NCBI RefSeq assembly: GCF_000148645.1
Contig: NC_014541.1
Location: 4,115,139 to 4,179,138 of the forward strand
Length of the DNA: 64,000 nucleotides
Reading direction: 5' to 3'
Origin: Ferrimonas balearica DSM 9799
GTDB taxonomy: Bacteria > Pseudomonadota > Gammaproteobacteria > Enterobacterales > Shewanellaceae
The position numbers were made by a program, and so were the translations under genes. Positions within the stretch are counted from its first letter, which is position 1. Each line of letters starts with the position of its first letter. Shown here piece after piece: positions 58,926-64,000 of this stretch. A model generated the notes under the pieces. The model saw only the letters and a program-made list of their open reading frames with translations, made no database searches and had not been told where the DNA came from.

Positions 58926-60793
58926 GCCGCAGACGCATCAGGATCGAACCCACCCAAATCGTTAAAACGGCCAGTGTCAGCACCCTGTCCATTGATGGCA
59001 TGGAGTTCCGCACAAGTAATGGGAGGTCATTTCACCTAAAGCGTCTGCGCTATCGGTGGGTGCCAACACTGAGGCAGATCGAAAAGCACCCCGAGGCGCT
59101 GGTGAATGCGGAGCGAGACGACCAGATCCGTAGCTTACACAAGTTGCTGCAATCAAATCCTAACCGGGCATTGGCTGAGCTTAGAACTGGTGGGCTAGTC
59201 TATTTTCGCTACCTCGATAGCTTCAATTATTCAGGCGACCTGTTTGATATAGACACCATGGATGCAGCCCTCAAACACTTCAACAGGCTCGCATTAACAG
59301 GGGAAGCACCATCAGCAGCAACGCATGTTCTAGCCTTTCTACAGTATTGCCTCGGCTTGATGGGGCGAGCAGCCGACCGCCGCAAGTTGCCCAAAGTGAA
59401 GAAACCTGAAGCCAGCGGCAGACAGGGGGCATTGGATGCTGCGTCCATTAAGCTCGTTGCCCAAGTGCTGAGGAAGGGTCAATCGGGGTTCGCCAAGCAC
59501 ATTGAGGACGGCACGATACCGGAGATCCATCCCTGTTTTGACGAAGCGATCTTTAATAACACCGCCAAAGAGCAGGGTTGGTCGCCGAGGCAGTGTGCCG
59601 ATAAGAAAAAGGGGCTGAGGTACTTAATGCGGCCATCGCAACGAGGAGGGAGCGAATACTTGCAGTCCTCGGCTCTGACAGCGCAGCAGCTTGAGTTTAA
59701 GCCTATTGCCGATCATGCCAGCCGCTGCGCCCTGTACACCTTCTTCATGCTCACTGGCATGAACTTCAGTGTGCTGGCCTCAATGACATTTGGCGATGTC
59801 ACATTTACCAGCATCCACGGTGGGCGATACATTTTTCGTGGCCTAAAAGCCCGAGCTGGCTACAAAGAGATCGACAACTCTTTGGGCCTTAGCAAACACA
59901 CCAAAGAGATGATCGAGGCTTGGTTTTCGACATCAAAGCAGATCTATCGGCGAATGGGCCATGAGCCAACAGCGGGCAAGCCGCTGTTCCCGTATTTCAC
60001 TCGCAATAACGAGGTTTGGGATTTCACCCAGTGTGGCACCAGACCTCAAAGTATCAACTTAGTGATTGAAAAGGTGGTTGGGATCCCAATCTCTGCCAGC
60101 AAGTTCAGGAACACCAAAGCGGACATGCTGATGCGTGCGACCGAAAGTGTGTTTATTGTCAGTCAGGGCTTAAACAACACCGTCAAGGTCGTTGAACGTA
60201 GGTATACCAGTGGAGTGCAAGGTGACCATGAAAACAACCTCAAAGCCGTAAACGACGCTCAGTACGCCATTGCCAAGGGTGAGGAATTTTCAGCGGCGGT
60301 ACAACAGGCAAAAGTGCTCAACAGCGACATTCTTTCCGACTATGACTACAAACAACGTCTGATGCGTGGTAATGCCCCGAAAACCACACTGACACCCTCG
60401 GGTATCCGCTGCCAAGGAGCCAGCCCGGACAAACTGATGTCCGAGTCTCGGAAAGCAAAAAATATGGGGTTCCCGCTGTCAGAGGGAGCGGAAAAATGCA
60501 CCGACTTCCTAGCCTGTTATGACTGCGATAAGCATATGCTGATCGCCTCTGAGACGGACATTTGGCTGATGCTGTCCTTCCAGACTCAACTGGCGAGGAT
60601 GGAAGACATTCCCGCCAAAAACTCTGCGCCAAAAGACAAGGCGAGGATGATTGAAGCGGTGATCGCAAGAACCCTGCAAAGAATGCAGGAAAAGGCTCCT
60701 AAGGCATATCAGCAAGCGGTCGAACGGATTGACCGAGCCGAATATCACCCGCTCTACAAGAGCCACATCAGCATCCAGTATTTAGTGGGGTAA
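58922..60793 (+). CDS. ginB: GInt recombinase-family protein GinB, catalytically degenerate
   Basis: 623 residues with a recognisable tyrosine-recombinase-like domain (about 260-435), but the active site is mostly gone. The position of the first Arg reads LTGMNFSVL (Asn281), HxxR reads SKFR (Ser393, Arg396), and the third His is lost (QGLNNT); Tyr428 (ERRYTS) remains. A C-terminal Cys/His cluster (Cys497, Cys526, Cys532, Cys535, His538) may bind zinc. Likely an architectural partner of GinA/GinC. The ginC start is six bases after the stop. Confidence 0.83.
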   Translation: MSRRRIRIEPTQIVKTASVSTLSIDGMEFRTSNGRSFHLKRLRYRWVPTLRQIEKHPEALVNAERDDQIRSLHKLLQSNPNRALAELRTGGLVYFRYLDSFNYSGDLFDIDTMDAALKHFNRLALTGEAPSAATHVLAFLQYCLGLMGRAADRRKLPKVKKPEASGRQGALDAASIKLVAQVLRKGQSGFAKHIEDGTIPEIHPCFDEAIFNNTAKEQGWSPRQCADKKKGLRYLMRPSQRGGSEYLQSSALTAQQLEFKPIADHASRCALYTFFMLTGMNFSVLASMTFGDVTFTSIHGGRYIFRGLKARAGYKEIDNSLGLSKHTKEMIEAWFSTSKQIYRRMGHEPTAGKPLFPYFTRNNEVWDFTQCGTRPQSINLVIEKVVGIPISASKFRNTKADMLMRATESVFIVSQGLNNTVKVVERRYTSGVQGDHENNLKAVNDAQYAIAKGEEFSAAVQQAKVLNSDILSDYDYKQRLMRGNAPKTTLTPSGIRCQGASPDKLMSESRKAKNMGFPLSEGAEKCTDFLACYDCDKHMLIASETDIWLMLSFQTQLARMEDIPAKNSAPKDKARMIEAVIARTLQRMQEKAPKAYQQAVERIDRAEYHPLYKSHISIQYLVG

Positions 60794-60799
60794 GAATCG

Positions 60800-62776
60800 A
60801 TGAACATGGCATTGCATCAGGTACTGCCTGAGCAGGAAGAAAACCCGTTTGTCTCGTTCAATTCAGCGGGGGAAGGTAAGTCCCGACTGTACGATGAAAT
60901 CTGGGATTTCACAGCGCTAGCGCAACCAAAGCGGGAGGTTCGATTCACTGGGGTTGACCTGACCCACCGGCACAACATTCAGCGCCTGACCGCCCAGTAC
61001 ATGCAGCACAAAATAGCCCAGTCGAGCGCCAATCACTTCACCGTACACGCACTGGCTAGGTTCAAGGATAAGTTATGGGGCATCGCCAAGCACTGGGGCA
61101 AATCGGATTACTCTTTACTCTCTCATGACTGGGAGTGGCGTGACTGCAAAGCCTCTTTGAAGGGGAAATACGGTATCGAGACTCTGAAAGCTTTTGCAGG
61201 GATCATTAACGCACTGCATGACTTGGGGGTGACGTCCCGCCATACCACAGAGCGGGAAATGGTGGTGCTGAAGCATGTGGAGAAAACCGAACAACAGCAT
61301 GTGGCTTTCCCTCCGGCCATGCATGCCCATTGGTTGACCGCAGCGGTTGAAATTGTTGAGAAATATCATCCTTACCGACAGGAAATCTCAACCTGCATGA
61401 TGGAGTATACACGCCAGATGCTTGCCATTTATGACCAACATTTGGTGGAGAGTGGTACTACTGATTTCACACATGACGAACAGGTGAAGACTAGTGCTCG
61501 TTGCTGTAGAGCAGCACGCAAAATTGAGGCTGGTTCTAGCGTGCCGGGGCTGAAATGCGACTCGGATGCCACCTTTGTTTCCCGATTGGTGATGGCCAGC
61601 TTTATGGTGGTGGGGTTGTTTTCCGGGGCAAGAAAAACCGAACTCGTCTCGATGAATCCAAAAAGTTACCAGATAAAAGACGGTATCCCGGTGCTGATGG
61701 GTTTGACCTCGAAAGGTAACGAAGGGCAACCCATCACAGCGGTTTGGCAGACCCATCCCATTGCCAAGCAAGCGCTGGAGTTGGCCTACGACGCAACACA
61801 GTATGCACGAGAACTGCACAAGGTAATTTTGAGTCGGCATCGGGCCAAAGGACGTATTGATGAGGATCGCTATCAACGCGCCATGGTCGAATTGGGAGCT
61901 GCGTTCATACCAGCAGCCCTGCGCAACACGGCATTCGATGGCCAGCTCCGTACCTCTTATCACCTGAGCAGTATTGATAAAAGCTTTAACGCAGAGCGCT
62001 ATTTCCAACCCGCAACGGCTGATGACGTCCGAGAGTTTGATTTGCTTAACCCATCCAGAGCCGGAGAGCTGGAAGTCGGCGGTTACTCCACCAAGTTTTC
62101 ACCTCACGATATGCGGCGGTCTTTCGCTGTTTTTCTGGTGCGGAACAAACTGGGGAATTTGCTGACCATCAAGCACCAGTTCAAACACAAAAACCTCTCG
62201 ATGTCTGGGTGGTACGCCAACAATGCCGAACTGGCCCGCATGGAAGGGATCATGCTGGATGGCGAATTGACGGCAATGTTTGATGAAGCCATGGAAGATG
62301 TGGCTGTCGATGCGCTGGATGAGGTGTACAACGAGTCGAGCCACTTATCTGGGGTGGAGGGAGAGCGCATTGCCAAGTCCAAGGAGGAAGCGCTACGTAG
62401 GGGTGAAACCATCCTGTTAAGTCGCAGCGAATTGCGGGCTCTGGTCAGAAGTGGCGACAAGTCCATCGTTATGCTCCCAACTGGATCTTACTGCACCAAC
62501 CCCACCTGTGAGCGCCTGTGCTCCATCAGTCAATTCCACACTGAGAGCAAGCCCTGTGAGCACGAGATCATCACAGACCGAGGGGCACGAATTAAAGCCA
62601 GAGAGCACCGGAGTCTGGTCGAGAGCTTCAGGGAGATGAACGCCATGGAGGACTACGCGCTCTCCTCCATTCTGGAGGGGGAAAGACAGAAAATTTTGTA
62701 TTTGGAGCAGACGTTGACCCAACACAATATCGACTTTGAACCCTTCAAGGATGAGATTAAGGCGGTAATGGCATGA
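60800..62776 (+). CDS. ginC: GInt tyrosine recombinase GinC
   Basis: 658 residues. The catalytic domain (about 255-480) keeps Arg278 (FSGARKTEL), Lys305 (LTSKGNEG), His436 and Arg439 (SPHDMRRSF), His463 (FKHKNLSM) and Tyr472 (GWYANN). A C-terminal extension (about 500-658) carries Cys565, Cys570, Cys574, Cys586 and His588, a probable zinc site, and a terminal helix. Overlaps ginD in ATGA, so all four genes are translationally linked. Confidence 0.86.
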   Translation: MNMALHQVLPEQEENPFVSFNSAGEGKSRLYDEIWDFTALAQPKREVRFTGVDLTHRHNIQRLTAQYMQHKIAQSSANHFTVHALARFKDKLWGIAKHWGKSDYSLLSHDWEWRDCKASLKGKYGIETLKAFAGIINALHDLGVTSRHTTEREMVVLKHVEKTEQQHVAFPPAMHAHWLTAAVEIVEKYHPYRQEISTCMMEYTRQMLAIYDQHLVESGTTDFTHDEQVKTSARCCRAARKIEAGSSVPGLKCDSDATFVSRLVMASFMVVGLFSGARKTELVSMNPKSYQIKDGIPVLMGLTSKGNEGQPITAVWQTHPIAKQALELAYDATQYARELHKVILSRHRAKGRIDEDRYQRAMVELGAAFIPAALRNTAFDGQLRTSYHLSSIDKSFNAERYFQPATADDVREFDLLNPSRAGELEVGGYSTKFSPHDMRRSFAVFLVRNKLGNLLTIKHQFKHKNLSMSGWYANNAELARMEGIMLDGELTAMFDEAMEDVAVDALDEVYNESSHLSGVEGERIAKSKEEALRRGETILLSRSELRALVRSGDKSIVMLPTGSYCTNPTCERLCSISQFHTESKPCEHEIITDRGARIKAREHRSLVESFREMNAMEDYALSSILEGERQKILYLEQTLTQHNIDFEPFKDEIKAVMA

Positions 62777-63225
62777 GTGAGCAACTGAAATTATCCGAGG
62801 CACGATTACAGGCGGCTTTTGAGCGTTTGGTGTCGGGAAAGCCGCTTAAGGTAAAGGCCAGCGGCAGGCTGACACTGAACAAAATCAACAATGAGGCTGG
62901 ATTCGCCAAAGGCTATGTCCACAAGTTCCCTGAGTTTATGGAGCGGATTAAGCCGCTGATCGAGGACTACAACTATAAACGCGAACAAGCACTGGCATCT
63001 GGACTGGACATCGAGATTGATGCCCCGTTGTCGGAGATGGATGTCCTCAGAGCCAAATTGAAGAAAGCTGAAAGGCTTAAAGAGAAATACCGTACTGAGC
63101 GTGACAATGCGGTTGAGGCAAGAAAGCAGTTGGAGATGAACTATTCAGAACTGTCATTCCGATACTACGAATTGCAAGAAACAGTTAAAGCGCAAGGTTC
63201 CGTTATGACACCAATCAAGCGTTAA
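62773..63225 (+). CDS. ginD: GInt accessory protein GinD (helix-loop-helix/coiled coil)
   Basis: 150 residues. An N-terminal DNA-binding-like region (LQAAFERLVSGKPLKVKASG, then RLTLNKINNEAGFAKGYVHK, like a short helix-turn-helix) is followed by a long charged coiled coil (about 85-140, VLRAKLKKAERLKEKYRTER). It resembles TnpC of Tn554-like elements in size and layout. In GInts the fourth gene is required for recombination. Last gene of the operon; an inverted repeat follows 11 bp later. Confidence 0.82.
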   Translation: MSEQLKLSEARLQAAFERLVSGKPLKVKASGRLTLNKINNEAGFAKGYVHKFPEFMERIKPLIEDYNYKREQALASGLDIEIDAPLSEMDVLRAKLKKAERLKEKYRTERDNAVEARKQLEMNYSELSFRYYELQETVKAQGSVMTPIKR

Positions 63226-63236
63226 TGGAATTTTGA

Positions 63237-63278
63237 GTGAGGCACTCACAAATCTCACTTTCACTGTGAGTGCCTCAC
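63237..63278. repeat. Perfect 14-bp inverted repeat between ginD and the cargo gene
   Basis: gtgaggcactcaca (63237-63250) and tgtgagtgcctcac (63265-63278) with a 14-base spacer. There is no T tract on either side, so a pure terminator is less likely than an operator. The spacer carries further ctcac/cac half-sites. It ends 20 bp before the cargo gene start. Confidence 0.8.
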
Positions 63279-63298
63279 ATTGGTAAAGGGACACCAAT

Positions 63299-63817
63299 AT
63301 GTCAGAAAATATGAAAAAAAAGCTACTTGGCCACTATGAAGAGGGGCTTATTGATTTCTATTACCTCTCAAACTGGGCAAACAAAAGGGTTGTAGACTTT
63401 TTTTATCTTGATGATGACTGCGTTAATGGTGACAAATACGAGATGAAGGATCATTTCGAACTTAAAGTGAGAAAAATTCATAGCACAGAGTTGTATGCGA
63501 AAGCACAAATCTGGGCAGGAAAAGATAAGCGACGCTCTCTGACAGATGAGGAAAAGGCAAACATTCGTTTTCAAGAGTACTCCGCTATGATGGATTTAAT
63601 CTGTGAGGTATTCACAGATAAAGAGCTTAACAAGCTGTACGCCTCTGTTCGTAAAATCAAATCTGAGCGGAGTAAGAGAGGTGACGATAAGCCCACCAAA
63701 ATCACCGTACGCTATGGAACAAGAGATGCCCTGAACAGCCTAGCCAAAGAGCGTGGATTAACCATGGATGCTTTGCTTCAGGAGTTGATTAAGGGATGCA
63801 ATGTGCCTTCTGCGTGA
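63299..63817 (+). CDS. Cargo protein with candidate ribbon-helix-helix C-terminus
   Basis: 172 residues, hydrophilic and basic, unlike any family I recognise over its first 125 residues (MKKKLLGHYEEGLIDFYYLS onward; several aromatic clusters, no signal). The C-terminal PTKITVRYGTRDALNSLAKE then RGLTMDALLQELIKGC has the strand-helix-turn-helix pattern of ribbon-helix-helix regulators. AAAGGGA precedes the ATG. It may bind the adjacent inverted repeat and control gin genes or itself. The only substantial cargo gene visible. Confidence 0.65.
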   Translation: MSENMKKKLLGHYEEGLIDFYYLSNWANKRVVDFFYLDDDCVNGDKYEMKDHFELKVRKIHSTELYAKAQIWAGKDKRRSLTDEEKANIRFQEYSAMMDLICEVFTDKELNKLYASVRKIKSERSKRGDDKPTKITVRYGTRDALNSLAKERGLTMDALLQELIKGCNVPSA

Positions 63818-63950
63818 GGTTAAGTGTGACTCTGTAGTTGCACCCTCCATACAGTTGCGCTTCGGGGAGATGATTCGGGTAAGAAGGAAGTTGGCGTTTC
63901 TTCCAGAAGGCTTTAAGCCTTTTTTGGCACCTAAATTGGATGATTTCTAA
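63801..63950 (+). CDS. Possible small ORF (49 aa) overlapping the cargo gene end
   Basis: ATG at 63801 begins MCLLREVKCDSVVAPSIQLR and continues FGEMIRVRRKLAFLPEGFKP to a TAA at 63948. It overlaps the preceding gene by 17 bp in another frame. No obvious ribosome site apart from aaggga about six bases upstream. The basic centre and the hairpin in its distal part leave it uncertain whether this is a gene or chance. Confidence 0.35.
   Translation: MCLLREVKCDSVVAPSIQLRFGEMIRVRRKLAFLPEGFKPFLAPKLDDF
63907..63925 (+). terminator. Candidate terminator at the end of the cargo
   Basis: aaggctt-t-aagcctt followed by tttt. A short stem of low GC, so a moderate terminator at best; it lies inside the 49-codon ORF. 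Confidence 0.45.
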
Positions 63951-63990
63951 GCTCTATTTTGATACTTTGTAATAGTGTCAAATGAAGTCG
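63926..63990. other. AT-rich right end of the island
   Basis: About 65 bases of mostly A and T lead up to the right repeat copy, matching the short AT-rich 3' end reported for GInts. No gene besides the tail of the small ORF. Confidence 0.55.
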
Positions 63991-64000
63991 AATCTAGGAG
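63991..64000. repeat. Right copy of the island direct repeat (truncated by window end)
   Basis: aatctaggag, identical to 57260-57269. It is preceded by aagtcg instead of ttctcc, so the left arm of the core site differs here. Read on the minus strand in the frame of the remnant, an interrupted DUF2956 would continue a few codons and stop at TGA 63980-63978. Confidence 0.7.

Larger units (their letters stand above)
57260..64000 (+). mobile_element. Minimal GInt-type genomic island with ginABCD
   Basis: Four tightly coupled genes, three tyrosine-recombinase-family and one small coiled-coil, match the ginABCD signature of GInt islands. It is inserted in a DUF2956 gene and framed by the direct repeat aatctaggag. 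The described tripartite plan is visible: ginABCD at one end, cargo, and an AT-rich 3' end. Base composition and codon use are visibly less G+C-rich than the flanking chromosome. The right end coincides with the window edge, so the exact boundary and true repeat length are not seen. Confidence 0.82.

Noticed and set aside
57260-64000. RIT (recombinase in trio) element
   Set aside because: RIT recombinases are about 300-450 residues and lack the fourth coiled-coil gene and the long C-terminal extensions; ginABCD fits better. Tn554-type TnpABC was also considered but has only two recombinases plus TnpC.
57260-64000. Phage or integrative conjugative element
   Set aside because: No structural, replication, relaxase or transfer genes are present, and the insertion is not at a tRNA gene.

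Overview
The window is about 62 kb of G+C-rich gammaproteobacterial core chromosome followed at the right edge by a small, less G+C-rich genomic island. Gene content and local order (comM next to an ilv operon; hemCDXY divergent from cyaA; cyaY / lptM-lysA-dapF-DUF484-xerC; argP/argO; srkA-dsbA; acnD-prpF) resemble marine Alteromonadales such as Ferrimonas or Shewanella. This assignment rests on protein resemblance and synteny only; no 16S rRNA gene is present.

Layout. 1-6.2 kb (minus): branched-chain amino acid operon ilvL-ilvC-ilvG-ilvM-ilvE-ilvD-ilvA with a Val/Ile/Leu-rich leader peptide and an attenuator hairpin. 6.4-10.2 kb: comM, two tandem lysophospholipid-acyltransferase-like genes and a convergent DUF523 gene. 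10.4-17.0 kb: methylcitrate cycle operon (GntR regulator, prpB, prpC, acnD, prpF). 17.1-20.2 kb: small lipoprotein, GAF-GGDEF cyclase, CIA30-like protein, DUF2784 and zapB. 20.5-23.9 kb (minus): selO, a small unknown, srkA, dsbA. 23.9-30.8 kb: ychN, ygbA, a membrane protein that looks like an AraC regulator without its DNA-binding part, an S9 peptidase, argO/argP, and two tandem small outer-membrane barrels. 30.9-37.4 kb (minus): fadL and the attenuated leuLABCD operon. 37.5-49.3 kb: TPR protein with a degenerate GGDEF region, recQ, yigI, rarD, hemCDXY and cyaA with a likely CRP site. 49.3-57.1 kb: DUF3429, DUF3541-like, cyaY, lptM, lysA, dapF, DUF484, xerC, and an NmrA-like/LysR pair.

57.26-64.0 kb is the most interesting part. 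Three large overlapping tyrosine-recombinase-family genes and a small coiled-coil gene form a ginABCD operon, the hallmark of the GInt class of genomic islands. It interrupts a DUF2956 gene whose 3' part remains at 57043-57261. The 10-bp sequence aatctaggag occurs at the left junction (57260-57269) and again as the last ten bases of the window (63991-64000). At the left junction it sits in a perfect ttctcc-aatcta-ggagaa site, the geometry of a tyrosine recombinase core. If that repeat marks the true right end, the island is only about 6.7 kb and carries little more than its own recombination machinery plus a candidate ribbon-helix-helix regulator beside a 14-bp perfect inverted repeat. GinA and GinC keep all core catalytic residues, while GinB appears to have lost most of them.

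The core genes show clear regulatory logic: attenuation at ilv and leu, probable GntR half-sites before prp, a terminator-like hairpin between prpC and acnD, and a CRP-like site just upstream of a TTG-initiated cyaA.
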